DNA of 64,000 nucleotides from JBHENC01 sp046262295. Lineage in GTDB: Bacteria; Acidobacteriota; Blastocatellia; Pyrinomonadales; Pyrinomonadaceae. Below are positions 32,570 to 41,051 of the stretch, piece by piece. The DNA lies in assembly GCA_046262295.1 (NCBI GenBank), contig JBHENC010000008.1:137358-201357 (forward strand). Reading direction: 5' to 3'. A program made the translations under genes and the position numbers. The notes below the pieces were generated by a model that saw nothing but the letters and a program-made list of their open reading frames with translations, did not search any database and was not told the DNA's origin. Within the stretch, counting starts at the first letter, position 1. The number at the start of each line of letters is the position of its first letter.

Positions 32570-34336
32570 TTATCCCGCCAATTGGCCGATATATTCTTCT
32601 GCTGCGGTGTTGCGCTGCTGTTCGTCTTGCCTTTCAACAAGATTGCGCGCCAGCATCGCGCCCGCCCGCTCAAGCATCGGGCGCAGGGTTTGCGGTTGCG
32701 TGGCGGAGACCGCGATACACTCGCGCGTGCCGCCTTCCGTTGCCATCCGCAGCGTTGCGCGCAAAGTCTCTTCGTCAACGAGATCGGCTTTGTTGAAGAC
32801 GAGCAGGCGCGGGATTTGATTTAATTCCAACTCGCCGAGAATTCTATCAACCGATTCGAGTTGCTGTTGCCAGCGCGGATTCGCGGCGTCTATCAGATGA
32901 AGCAGCAGATCGCTATCGGTAATCTCTTCGAGCGTGGCGCGGAAAGCGGCGAGCAGTCCGGGCGGCAGATCGCGTATGAAGCCGACCGTATCGTTGATGA
33001 TGACTTCCTGTTCGCGCGGCAGCCGTAAGCGTCTGGAGGTCGGATCGAGCGTGGCAAACATACGTTGTTCGGCGTGAACGTGGCTCGCCGTCAGCGCGTT
33101 GAGCAAAGTTGATTTGCCCGCGTTCGTATAGCCGACAATCGAGATGATCGGAAATTCTTTGCGCGTGCGTTCCTTGCGCCGTTCCTGCCGCCGGTGGCGC
33201 TGCGTTTCGATTTCGCGTTCGAGACGATGAATGCGGTCGCGCACGCGGCGGCGGTCTGTTTCGAGTTTGGTTTCGCCGGGGCCGCGCCCGCCGATGCCGC
33301 CGGCGAGTCTGGAGAAGGCCGAATCGTGCCCGACGATCAGGCGCGGCAGCAGATATTTTAACTGCGCCAGCTCAACCTGAATTTTGCCTTCGCGCGTCTC
33401 CGCACGTTGGGCGAAAATATCCAAGATCAGTTGCGCGCGGTCAATCACTTTCAAGTCCGTCGCTTCGGAGATAGAGCGCACCTGCGCGGGTTGCAACTCG
33501 CGGTCGAAGACGATCAAATCCGCGCCGAGTTGCAGCGCGCGCACGAGCAGTTCTTCCAGCTTACCGCGTCCCATCACGGTGCGCGGGTCAATCTGCGTGC
33601 GCCGCTGAATGATTTCGTCCTGCACGACGATGCCCGCAGAAGTCGCCAGCTCGCGTAACTCCGCCATAGATTCTTCGGCTTCGCTGATTGAGCCGCTGGT
33701 GACGCCGACGAGAATCGTGCGCTCGCGCACATCGGCGCGGCGCGCGGCGCGGCGATTACGCGCCATCTCTTCTTCTAAAGAATTGATGAGCGCGAGAAAA
33801 TCTACGTCCAACTGCGAGGGGATTTTCGGTTCGAGAAAAGCGTAAGGCGCAGCCGCCGTATCTGCGTCCAATTCTTCAGCGGTCATTGGAAGCAGGTGTG
33901 CGGCGCGAACGACGCCGGGTAATCCCGTGCGTTCATCCACATCGAGCGCGACCATTAAATCCAGACGCAGCAGCGCAAGGTCTGTTAAATCGTCCTGCGT
34001 CAAATGCTCGCCGCGCAAATGCGTGTGCACACAGCGAAGCCCGCGAAAGCGGTCGGCGGCGACACGTGTACGTTTCAAGTCGGGTAATTCGATGCGTCGC
34101 GCGTCGCCGATAATGACGTATTCGACGTAGCCTTTACGATCAATCAAAGCGCCGATCTGCCTGCGCGTTTCGTGGGATAATTCGGACATCTGGCGCGCGA
34201 ATTCCGGCGTGACGATGTCGTGCGGTGCGATGCGGCGCGAGTAGAGCTTTTCTATGCGGCGCAGTTGATTCGGTTTCAACCCTTGCGTGTTCCCGTGTAA
34301 GTTGCTGATTGCTTTAATCCTTTCCGTATCTTTCAA
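32570..34336 (-). CDS. hflX: GTPase HflX, long form
   Basis: 588 residues. HflX rescues stalled or heat-damaged ribosomes by splitting subunits. The C-terminal G domain has G1 GYTNAGKSTLLNAL, G3 DTVGFI, G4 NKAD, and G5 near SATQ. The middle holds the HflX domain (VMGRGKLEELLVRAL, DLKVIDRAQLILDIFAQRAE, GGIGGRGPGETKLETDRRRV). The first ~190 residues are the long-form N-terminal domain (GNTQGLKPNQLRRIEKLYSR, LSHETRRQIGALIDRKGYV), known from clostridial and cyanobacterial HflX. The start is a TTG at 34336, with AGGCGG just before; no ATG is near. It forms an operon with pgpH. Confidence 0.92.
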   Translation of the reverse strand: MKDTERIKAISNLHGNTQGLKPNQLRRIEKLYSRRIAPHDIVTPEFARQMSELSHETRRQIGALIDRKGYVEYVIIGDARRIELPDLKRTRVAADRFRGLRCVHTHLRGEHLTQDDLTDLALLRLDLMVALDVDERTGLPGVVRAAHLLPMTAEELDADTAAAPYAFLEPKIPSQLDVDFLALINSLEEEMARNRRAARRADVRERTILVGVTSGSISEAEESMAELRELATSAGIVVQDEIIQRRTQIDPRTVMGRGKLEELLVRALQLGADLIVFDRELQPAQVRSISEATDLKVIDRAQLILDIFAQRAETREGKIQVELAQLKYLLPRLIVGHDSAFSRLAGGIGGRGPGETKLETDRRRVRDRIHRLEREIETQRHRRQERRKERTRKEFPIISIVGYTNAGKSTLLNALTASHVHAEQRMFATLDPTSRRLRLPREQEVIINDTVGFIRDLPPGLLAAFRATLEEITDSDLLLHLIDAANPRWQQQLESVDRILGELELNQIPRLLVFNKADLVDEETLRATLRMATEGGTRECIAVSATQPQTLRPMLERAGAMLARNLVERQDEQQRNTAAEEYIGQLAG

Positions 34337-34782
34337 TGCCGCCTGTATCGTTTGTGTGGCGCGTGCATTGGCGAACGCCCGCGCATAAAAAGCCGCGTGG
34401 CGTGTCTTGTGTATGTTGTCGTATAGAAATTAGAGAAAGAGGGAAGCGAGCGATTGATGGCGGACGCTGGATGAAAATCTTGGATGCAGCTGGGCGAAAG
34501 TGTTTCGCCTGATTGCTTGAGCATTGCCATTTAACGAGCCAAGCCGCCACGCGCGTCCGGCCGACCCGTAGACGGCTGTTTGAAAGCGGCGAAGCAAGCT
34601 TTAACTGCCCGAATTATACCACACAGGTTCAACTAGCAAGCACTAAAAGCGTGCGCGCGCAACGCTTTCAAAAGACGCGCGAAAGCCTTCAAGCGGGCGT
34701 CGCTAATAGACACTCTCTGCGCCAGCGTCGTATCATGCTTGAGCTACAACTTTGGGATTAATCGGTTGGAGAAGCAAGCTGA
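34337..34782. other. 446-nt divergent intergenic region (hflX / propeller gene)
   Basis: No gene found. Both genes must be transcribed from here, but I see no clear -35/-10 pair on either strand. GGAGAAGC just before 34783 is the ribosome site of the rightward gene. Nothing else recognised. Confidence 0.4.
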
Positions 34783-35811
34783 ATGAATGAAGCGGGAAGA
34801 ATTGTGCGCATTGATCCGGCGGCGGGAATCGAAGGCGGCGAAATCGCCATCGAGTGTGCCGAGTTCAACGCAGGGCAGGCGGGCAATTGCTATGCTTACT
34901 TTGACGGGGCACGCGGGCGGCTGGTCGGCGCATCATCGCAGCGCGTGCTGGCAATCGTGCCGGATACGGAGACGGGTGGCGAGGCCGAACTGACTTTACA
35001 AAGCGGCATGGATCGCAGCGCCCCGGCGCGCTTCGTCGTTGGCGTCAAACTCGCGGATGATCTACATCCGGTCGCTAATCCGGCCTTTGACCCGGACGAT
35101 GGCGCGCTCTTTGTGACGCGCTCCGGCTCGCGCGGGCAACAGCTTTCCGTCTCTATTTTTCGCATTGATGCGAACGGCGAGATTGCAGATTTCTCCGGCG
35201 ACATCACGAACCCGACGGGCATCGCCTTCGATAAGACCGGACAGATGTTTGTGACGAGCCGTCTGGACGGAGTGGTTTACCGCGTCACACCGTTTAAGGA
35301 AGCGATTCCGTTTGCGAAGAATCTAGGCGTCGCAACGGGACTCGCCTTTGATCGAGCGGGACAAATGTATGTGGGAGATCGTTCGGGCGTTATCTATCGC
35401 GTCAACGGCATCGGCGAAGAAGAGGCGTGGGCGCAGCTCGAACCGTCCGTGTCGGCGTATCATCTGGCGTTCGGGGCTGACGATGCGCTCTATGTAACGG
35501 GGCCGACCGTCTCTAGCTTCGATGCAGTGATGCGCGTGGATGAAAGCGGCGAAGCGAGCGTCTTTTACAAAGGGCTGGGGCGACCGCAGGGGATGGCGTT
35601 TGATCGCGCGGGCAATCTGTACGTGGCGGCATCGCTGCGCGGGCGGCGCGGCATCGTGCGCATCGCGGCGGACGGAAGCGATGCGGAGATGGCGGTCGCG
35701 GGCATGAATGTCGTCGGGCTTGCTTTCAGCGATGCGGGCGAGATGGTTGTCGCCACCAACGACGCCGTTTACAGTCTGCCGCTCGGCATCAAAGGAACGC
35801 TGCTGGGTTAA
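34783..35811 (+). CDS. TIG-like domain plus NHL/SMP-30-type beta-propeller protein
   Basis: 342 residues. Residues ~5-85 look like an IPT/TIG Ig-like domain (IVRIDPAAGIEGGEIAIECA, ASSQRVLAIVPDTETGGEAE). The rest is a propeller of about five blades with the repeating pattern aFDxxGxhYV: IAFDKTGQMFVTSR, LAFDRAGQMYVGD, LAFGADDALYVTG, MAFDRAGNLYVAAS and LAFSDAGEMVVATN. NHL/SMP-30-like propellers bind metals or substrates, but no clear lactonase metal ligands are visible. No signal peptide, so it may be cytosolic; an alternative start would not add one. Function unknown. Confidence 0.8.
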   Translation: MNEAGRIVRIDPAAGIEGGEIAIECAEFNAGQAGNCYAYFDGARGRLVGASSQRVLAIVPDTETGGEAELTLQSGMDRSAPARFVVGVKLADDLHPVANPAFDPDDGALFVTRSGSRGQQLSVSIFRIDANGEIADFSGDITNPTGIAFDKTGQMFVTSRLDGVVYRVTPFKEAIPFAKNLGVATGLAFDRAGQMYVGDRSGVIYRVNGIGEEEAWAQLEPSVSAYHLAFGADDALYVTGPTVSSFDAVMRVDESGEASVFYKGLGRPQGMAFDRAGNLYVAASLRGRRGIVRIAADGSDAEMAVAGMNVVGLAFSDAGEMVVATNDAVYSLPLGIKGTLLG

Positions 35812-35950
35812 GAATTTTACGGCGAGCAATGCGCTTCTGTTTCGCAGAGTAAAAGCCGCACGGCTGATTTTTGACAGGCTTTTCAAGCGCGTGGTAGTGT
35901 GGCGAACACGATTTTCGCGGGTCTTCGCTTCAGGCGCAGAGAAGGATTGA

Positions 35951-36631
35951 ATGGGAAATTTCGACGTCGGTCAGTTTGTTCTGTACATGGTGGCGCTGGT
36001 CTTTTCGCTGTCGGCGCATGAAGCGGCGCACGCTTGGATGTCGGACAGATTCGGCGACGATCTGGCGCGGCTTCAAGGACGCATCACGCTCAATCCTGCT
36101 TCGCACGTTGACCCTGTCGGCACGCTGCTTTTTCCCGCACTGGCTTTTATTACGGGTGCGCCGCTGCTCGGCTGGGCACGCCCGACGCCAGTTAATCCGG
36201 CGCGTTGGCGCAATCCGCGCATCGCCAATATATGGGTGTCTGCGGCGGGCGTGATCGTCAATTCAATCATCGCCATCATCGCAGGCATTACGATTCGCGC
36301 GCTATATTCAGGAGGTCTTATTGACGCGGGGCAGGGACTCTTTCCCGCGACCACCGATTCGGCGTTTGCCGCCGGTGCAGTCAAGCTTCTGCAAGTGCTC
36401 TTTACATTGAACGTCGCGCTTGCGATCTTTAATCTACTGCCGATTCCGCCGCTCGATGGAAGCAAGATTCTGGGCAGCTTGTTGCCCGCAAGTTTTGAAT
36501 CGGCCTTCGCGTCGCTGGAACGCTTCGGTTTCATGCTGCTGTTCATCGCGGTCTTCACAGGCGTTCTGGGCGGAATCTTTCGCTTCGTGATGCCGCTCGC
36601 GTGGGGCGCGGTCTTTCTGGGCGCTTCTTAA
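35951..36631 (+). CDS. Site-2 protease-like M50 membrane metalloprotease
   Basis: 226 residues of multi-pass membrane protein. Zinc motif HEAAH in the first TM helix (LVFSLSAHEAAHAWMSDRFG), and the second motif NLLPIPPLDGSKIL in a later helix. TM helices lie around VSAAGVIVNSIIAIIAGITI, LLQVLFTLNVALAIFNLLPI and FMLLFIAVFTGVLGGIFRFV. The PTPVNP loop is typical of the YwhC-like short group. It would cleave TM segments within the membrane; the substrate is unknown. AAGGA precedes the ATG. trpS starts 2 nt after its stop. This M50-trpS-scpA-scpB-rluB order is a common bacterial cluster. Confidence 0.9.
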   Translation: MGNFDVGQFVLYMVALVFSLSAHEAAHAWMSDRFGDDLARLQGRITLNPASHVDPVGTLLFPALAFITGAPLLGWARPTPVNPARWRNPRIANIWVSAAGVIVNSIIAIIAGITIRALYSGGLIDAGQGLFPATTDSAFAAGAVKLLQVLFTLNVALAIFNLLPIPPLDGSKILGSLLPASFESAFASLERFGFMLLFIAVFTGVLGGIFRFVMPLAWGAVFLGAS

Positions 36632-36633
36632 AG

Positions 36634-37629
36634 ATGAAAAGAATCTTCAGCGGCGTGCAGCCGACGGGCAACGTGCATTTGGGAACATATCTGGGCGCGC
36701 TGCGCAACTGGATCGAGTTGCAGCGCGAGTATGAAAGCTTTTTCTGCGTCGTTAATCTGCACGCGATTACGATACGGCAAGAGCCGCAGCAACTTGCGGC
36801 GAAAACAAGAGAAGTCGCGCGCCTTTATCTAGCCGCTGGAATTGATTCGCAAATCTCCGCCATCTTCGTGCAATCAGACGTGGCCGAACACGCGGAGTTG
36901 GCGTGGATTCTTAACTGTATCGTGCGTATGTCGGAGCTTGACCGCATGACGCAGTTCAAAGACAAAGGGCGCAAGCAACGCGAGAACACAAGCGTCGGCC
37001 TCTTCGATTATCCTGTGCTGATGGCTTCGGACATACTGCTTTACCAGACGGATTTAGTGCCTGTCGGCGAAGACCAGAAACAGCATCTCGAATTAACGCG
37101 CGACGCGGCGATTCGTTTTAACCGCGACTACGGCGAGACGTTTCGCATTCCCGAACCGTTTATCCCGAAAGTCGGCGCGCGGATTATGGCGCTCGATGAT
37201 CCGACAAAGAAAATGTCCAAGTCCGACGAGAATCCGAACGGCAGCATCTTTTTGTTAGATGAGGCGGATGCAATCAATCGCAAGTTCAAACGCGCTGTCA
37301 CCGATTCCGGCACCGAGATACGCTTCGATGCATCGCGCCCGGCGATCACGAATCTGTTGACGATTTATCAGTTGCTGACGAATAAGCAGCCGGAAGAGAT
37401 TGAAACGCATTTCGCAAGCAAAGGTTACGGGCACTTAAAGAGCGAGCTTGCGGAAATAACCATTGAATTTCTCAAGCCGTTGCAGGAGCGCGTACGCAGT
37501 ATCGATGACGATGAATTAAACGAGACGCTGGCGGCGGGCAGAGAGAGAGCGCGCGGTGTCGCGCAGAAGACGCTCGCCGAAGTGATGGCGCGCATGGGCA
37601 TCGGCGGCACGCGAGCGATGCGCAGTTGA
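36634..37629 (+). CDS. trpS: Tryptophanyl-tRNA synthetase
   Basis: 331 residues. Charges tRNA-Trp. Class I signatures: PTGNVHLGTYLGALRNW (HIGH-like VHLG) at the N-terminus and KMSKSDENPNGS (KMSKS). Other TrpRS parts: ASDILLYQTDLVPVGEDQKQ, HLELTRD, and GARIMALDDPTKKM. The ATG at 36634 starts 2 nt after the protease stop; a GTG inside the previous gene adds residues without family match. scpA follows with the stop and the start region just 11 nt apart, so they are translated from one message. Confidence 0.97.
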   Translation: MKRIFSGVQPTGNVHLGTYLGALRNWIELQREYESFFCVVNLHAITIRQEPQQLAAKTREVARLYLAAGIDSQISAIFVQSDVAEHAELAWILNCIVRMSELDRMTQFKDKGRKQRENTSVGLFDYPVLMASDILLYQTDLVPVGEDQKQHLELTRDAAIRFNRDYGETFRIPEPFIPKVGARIMALDDPTKKMSKSDENPNGSIFLLDEADAINRKFKRAVTDSGTEIRFDASRPAITNLLTIYQLLTNKQPEEIETHFASKGYGHLKSELAEITIEFLKPLQERVRSIDDDELNETLAAGRERARGVAQKTLAEVMARMGIGGTRAMRS

Positions 37630-37640
37630 TGGGAGCAACG

Positions 37641-38447
37641 ATGAGCGAAACAGTTGAAGCGGGTTTGATACCACAAGCTCCGTCCACGCAGATAAGTGTG
37701 GCGGGCGCGCTGCCGGAAATATCTTCCGATGATAGCGGCGATGCGTTGAAGCTTGTGCTCGGTGAGTTTGCCGGGCCGCTCGATTTGTTGCTTTACTTGA
37801 TACGCCAGGAGCAGGTCAGCATCTATGACATTCCTGTGGCGCGCATCACAAACGAATACTTGCGCTACTTGCGTTTGATGCAGGAGATGGATATCTCCGT
37901 CGCGGGCGACTTTCTGGTGATGGCTGCGACGCTCATCGAACTGAAATCGCGCACGCTGTTGCCGCCAGACCCGAACGCCGCCAATGCGGAAGACGCTGAT
38001 GCGCTTGATCCGCGCAGCGAACTCGTCGAGCAGCTTTTAGAGCACCAGAAATTCAAGGCCGCCGCCGAAATGCTCTGGTCACGCGCGACGGTCGAGCAGG
38101 CGGTTTTCACGCGCGGCGAGCTTGAGACGGACAAGCAGAATCCGGAAATTTCCGCCGGTGTCTTCGATCTTTTCAAGGTCTTCCAGAAAATTCTCGCGCG
38201 CCACAAAGAAGAGGTGCTGCTGGAAATAGAGCGCGACGAATTCACTATGACGGAGATGCTAACACGGCTGCGCAACATGGTGATGTCGGCGGGCGAATTG
38301 AATCTCTACACGTTTTTCGAGCGTGCCGCATCGCGCCGCGAACTCGTGCTCGCGTTTCTCTCCGTGCTCGAACTCGTCCGCACAACGGAAATATATCTGG
38401 TTCAGCACGAAACCTTCGGCGAAATTTTTGCCCGCTCCGCCAGCTAA
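37641..38447 (+). CDS. scpA: Segregation and condensation protein A
   Basis: 268 residues from the ATG at 37641 (GGGAG 5 nt before). Kleisin subunit that bridges the SMC heads with ScpB to condense and separate chromosomes. The N-terminal kleisin domain has LVLGEFAGPLDLLLYLIRQE, VSIYDIPVARITNEYLRYLR, DFLVMAATLIELKSRTLLPP. The C-terminal winged helix has DEFTMTEMLTRLRNMVMSAG and LVLAFLSVLELVRTTEIYLV. Slightly longer at the N-terminus than the B. subtilis protein (extra TMSETVEAGLIPQAPSTQI). scpB follows after 12 nt. Confidence 0.95.
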   Translation: MSETVEAGLIPQAPSTQISVAGALPEISSDDSGDALKLVLGEFAGPLDLLLYLIRQEQVSIYDIPVARITNEYLRYLRLMQEMDISVAGDFLVMAATLIELKSRTLLPPDPNAANAEDADALDPRSELVEQLLEHQKFKAAAEMLWSRATVEQAVFTRGELETDKQNPEISAGVFDLFKVFQKILARHKEEVLLEIERDEFTMTEMLTRLRNMVMSAGELNLYTFFERAASRRELVLAFLSVLELVRTTEIYLVQHETFGEIFARSAS

Positions 38448-38459
38448 AGAATTTGCAAC

Positions 38460-39260
38460 GTGAATATGGAAACTACGGATCACAACGAAGAACAGCTCAT
38501 CGAAGCCGCCGAACAACAGGCGCTCGATGCCGACAGCATCGAAGAGATTGACGAGGCCACCGTAGAAGCAAACGCGATAGACGATGAGTCTTCGGAAGTC
38601 GTTATCTACGATGCCGACGCGGAAGATGCGCGCGAACAACTCGCCGCGCAGACTACCGCTAACGGCGCGGCCAACGCAAACGCCGCATCCGATGTGGAAG
38701 ATGGCAACGCGCCGCACAGTGTGCGCGGCATGGCCGAGATGATGGCGATCATCGAAGCCCTTATCTTCGTCGCCGAAGAACCTTTGACCACCAAAGCACT
38801 CGCCGACGTTCTCAAGGAAGATCGCGGCTGGATCGAAACGGCTGTCGAAGAGTTGGCGCGCGAGTTCAACGAACGCAACGGCGGCCTGTATCTGCGCGAA
38901 GTCGCCGGAGGCTGGCAGTTCGCCACACGCGCCGAACATCACGAGCACGTCCGCGCGTTCCTCAAATCAAGGCCGAGCGCCAAGCTCTCGCTCGCCTCTC
39001 TCGAAACGCTCGCCGTTATCGCCTACAAGCAACCGATCACCGTCCCGGAAATATTGGACATACGCGGCGTGCAATCGCCTTCGGCCATCAAGACGCTGCT
39101 TGATAAACGCCTGATCGTCGCCAAAGGGCGCAAGGAAACCATCGGACGCCCGATGATGTACGGCACATCGAAAGAGTTTCTACTGCAATTCGGCTTGAAG
39201 GATTTAACGGAATTGCCGAGCATCGAAGACTTTGAAGACCTGGCGGGCGGCGGGGCCTAA
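38460..39260 (+). CDS. scpB: Segregation and condensation protein B
   Basis: 266 residues. Two winged helices dimerise and bind ScpA in the SMC complex: AIIEALIFVAEEPLTTKALA (N-terminal) and SLETLAVIAYKQPITVPEIL, DIRGVQSPSAIKTLLDKRLI, PMMYGTSKEFLLQFGL (C-terminal). The first ~90 residues are an acidic, disordered extension (EIDEATVEANAIDDESSEVV) not seen in short ScpB. The start is a GTG at 38460, with an ATG two codons later. The 71-bp duplicated segment and toxin cassette begin 48 nt after the stop. Confidence 0.93.
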   Translation: MNMETTDHNEEQLIEAAEQQALDADSIEEIDEATVEANAIDDESSEVVIYDADAEDAREQLAAQTTANGAANANAASDVEDGNAPHSVRGMAEMMAIIEALIFVAEEPLTTKALADVLKEDRGWIETAVEELAREFNERNGGLYLREVAGGWQFATRAEHHEHVRAFLKSRPSAKLSLASLETLAVIAYKQPITVPEILDIRGVQSPSAIKTLLDKRLIVAKGRKETIGRPMMYGTSKEFLLQFGLKDLTELPSIEDFEDLAGGGA

Positions 39261-39307
39261 CCATCAATATCGCACGCTTCGATAAGCGAATTGTGCCGCA
39301 GGACTTT

Positions 39308-39378
39308 TATGGAAGAGCGTTTACAAAAAATCATTGCGGCTGCGGGAATCGCGTCGCGGCGTCATGCCGAAGAGATGA
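39308..39378 (+). repeat. 71-bp direct repeat, left copy (rluB 5' end)
   Basis: Identical to 40115-40185 except one base (ATC at 39330-39332 versus ATT at 40137-40139, both Ile). Starts at TATGGAAGAGCG and ends at AGATGA. It keeps the native-looking ribosome site GCAGGA just upstream. Offset between copies is 807 nt. Confidence 0.97.
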
Positions 39379-39404
39379 ACACACGGCTTTGCGAAAGGCA
39401 GCAT

Positions 39405-39737
39405 ATGGTAGAGATGAATCAAATTCTAGCTCTGAGCAATTCAATCGCGCAGGAGTTTCAGCCGGAGCGCATCATTCTTTTTGGCTCATACGCTGCTGGA
39501 AATCCTCGCGCCGATTCAGATGTAGACCTCTTAATCGTGATGTCTTTTGAAGAGAAACCGATTCGCAAAGCTCTGGAAATTTTGCATAAAATTGAACCGA
39601 GAATCCCTGTCGATTTGCTCGTTCGCACGCCAGAACAAGTCAAGGAGCGAATAGACACCAACGACTGGTTTATGCGTGATGTCCTTGAGAAGGGGCGTGT
39701 GCTTTATGAGGCCGATCGCGCGCGAGTGGGTGGATAA
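39405..39737 (+). CDS. MNT-family nucleotidyltransferase, probable antitoxin
   Basis: 110 residues from the ATG at 39405 (AAAGG 6 nt before). The nucleotidyltransferase core is ERIILFGSYAAGNPRADS followed by DVDLLIVM: GSxAxG plus the SDxDL metal-binding pair. Minimal nucleotidyltransferases (MntA) neutralise HEPN toxins by adding AMP to a tyrosine. The frame also stays open through the rluB-derived repeat (from an ATG at 39309 or a GTG at 39291), which would make a fusion beginning MEERLQKIIAAAGIASRRHA. The HEPN gene overlaps its 3' end by 32 nt. Base composition seems lower in GC than the neighbours, suggesting transfer. Confidence 0.9.
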   Translation: MVEMNQILALSNSIAQEFQPERIILFGSYAAGNPRADSDVDLLIVMSFEEKPIRKALEILHKIEPRIPVDLLVRTPEQVKERIDTNDWFMRDVLEKGRVLYEADRARVGG

Positions 39738-40086
39738 AGCAGAAGGCGACTTCGCTACGGCGGAGCGGGAGCTATGCGCCACCAGCAACTTTAATTATGA
39801 TGCAGTGTGCTTTCACGCGCAGCAATGCGCGGAGAAATACTTAAAGGCGCGCTTGCAAGAAGCAGATATTGCATTCGGAAGGACACATGATCTTTCCATC
39901 CTACTTGATACAGTAATTATCGTTGAGCCTGCTTGGGAAGCTTTGCGCACGGATTTGCAGTCTCTCACGGCTTTCGCTGTTGCGTATCGCTATCCCGGCG
40001 ACTCTGCGGACGAAGCGGACGCGCGTGAGGCCTTGGCGTGGTGTGCGAATGTTCGTCAGGTCGTGCGACAGTCGCTGAATCTCTAA
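39706..40086 (+). CDS. HEPN-domain protein, probable toxin of the MNT/HEPN pair
   Basis: 126 residues from the ATG at 39706 (AAGGGG about 10 nt before). HEPN pattern of the COG2250 group: EWVDKAEGDFATAERELCA, YDAVCFHAQQCAEKYLKARL, GRTHDLSILLDTVI, and TAFAVAYRYPGDSADEADAR. In HexT-like toxins an RX4-6H RNase motif is expected; I cannot find a His at the expected spot after RYPG, so the catalytic state is open. It overlaps the MNT gene by 32 nt. Between its stop and the rluB start lie only 29 nt. Confidence 0.88.
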   Translation: MRPIAREWVDKAEGDFATAERELCATSNFNYDAVCFHAQQCAEKYLKARLQEADIAFGRTHDLSILLDTVIIVEPAWEALRTDLQSLTAFAVAYRYPGDSADEADAREALAWCANVRQVVRQSLNL

Positions 40087-40114
40087 TCGTTACGGGGCAT
40101 AAGTCTCTACGAAA

Positions 40115-40185
40115 TATGGAAGAGCGTTTACAAAAAATTATTGCGGCTGCGGGAATCGCGTCGCGGCGTCATGCCGAAGAGATGA
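40115..40185 (+). repeat. 71-bp direct repeat, right copy (within intact rluB)
   Basis: Matches 39308-39378 with one synonymous difference. It includes the ATG and first 23 codons of the complete rluB gene. Sequence before it (40087-40114) is unlike that before the left copy. Confidence 0.97.
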
Positions 40186-40931
40186 TTGCGGCGGGCGAGG
40201 TGACGGTCAACGGAGAGGTCGTGAGCACGCTCGGCGCGAAGGCTGATCCGGCGCGCGATCACATCAAGGTGCGCGGGCGGCTTATCAATCCGTTGCTCGA
40301 AGGGCGCGAGAAGATTTACGTGCTGCTCAACAAGCCGCGCGGGTATTTGACGAGCCTCGCCGACCCGGAGAATCGCCCGCTGGTCTCGGAACTCGTTCCG
40401 TCGTCGCTCGGACGTCTGCATCCGATTGGCCGTTTGGATTTCAATACCGAAGGCCTGTTGATTTTGACGAACGACGGCGAGTTAACGAACTTCATTACGT
40501 CGGCGCGCAATCGCGTGGCGAAAGTTTACGAAGTGAAAGTTAAGGGCGTGCCGCCTGAACCGGCGATTGAGCGGCTGCGTCGCGGCATTGCGCTTGAAGA
40601 CGGCGTGCGTACCGCACCCGCAGAAGTTAAGCGCGTTGATGAAGGCGAAACGAACGCATGGTTTCAGGTTATCTTACATGAAGGGCGCAACCAGCAGATC
40701 AGGCGTATGTTCGATGCTATCGGCCATTCGGTCGTGAAGCTGCGCCGCGTGCGTATCGGACACCTGACGGACGATCATCTCGCGCCAAAGCACTGGCGCT
40801 TTCTCACGAGCGTGGAAGTTTCGCGCTTTTTCCGATCCAATCAAAAAACTAGATCGAAGACGAAGCCGGACACCGCAAAGAAACCGCGTCCCGCGACGAA
40901 AACCCGTCGCACAGGTTCGGGCGTGCGCTAA
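40116..40931 (+). CDS. rluB: Pseudouridine synthase, RluB/RsuA family
   Basis: 271 residues. An N-terminal S4 RNA-binding domain (MEERLQKIIAAAGIASRRHA, EEMIAAGEVTVNGEVVSTLG) is followed by the catalytic domain with KPRGYLTSLADPENRPLV and GRLDFNTEGLLILTNDG (catalytic Asp), then ILHEGRNQQIRRMFDAIGH. RluB modifies 23S rRNA U2605 (E. coli numbering). The Lys/Arg-rich C-terminal tail (~residues 235-271) is an extra RNA-binding extension. In the usual operon rluB directly follows scpB. Here the MNT/HEPN cassette separates them. Its start has only a weak ACGGGG site 19 nt upstream, unlike the left copy. Confidence 0.94.
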   Translation: MEERLQKIIAAAGIASRRHAEEMIAAGEVTVNGEVVSTLGAKADPARDHIKVRGRLINPLLEGREKIYVLLNKPRGYLTSLADPENRPLVSELVPSSLGRLHPIGRLDFNTEGLLILTNDGELTNFITSARNRVAKVYEVKVKGVPPEPAIERLRRGIALEDGVRTAPAEVKRVDEGETNAWFQVILHEGRNQQIRRMFDAIGHSVVKLRRVRIGHLTDDHLAPKHWRFLTSVEVSRFFRSNQKTRSKTKPDTAKKPRPATKTRRTGSGVR

Positions 40932-41051
40932 GTTTGCGGTACAATAAAGCCGTCAATAATTCATAGTAGATCGTCAACGGCGAAGAACGAAGCCGTATGT
41001 CTATGCGCGCTTCACGTAGATGGTCGGCGGGCTATTTATAAAAGGTATGTT

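Noticed and set aside
34337..34782. Small frames between hflX and the propeller gene
   Set aside because: Short, with no ribosome site, no similarity and mutual overlap.
39291..39308. GTG start for the rluB-MNT fusion
   Set aside because: Possible, but the sequence before 39309 has no protein similarity; the ATG at 39309 or 39405 is better.
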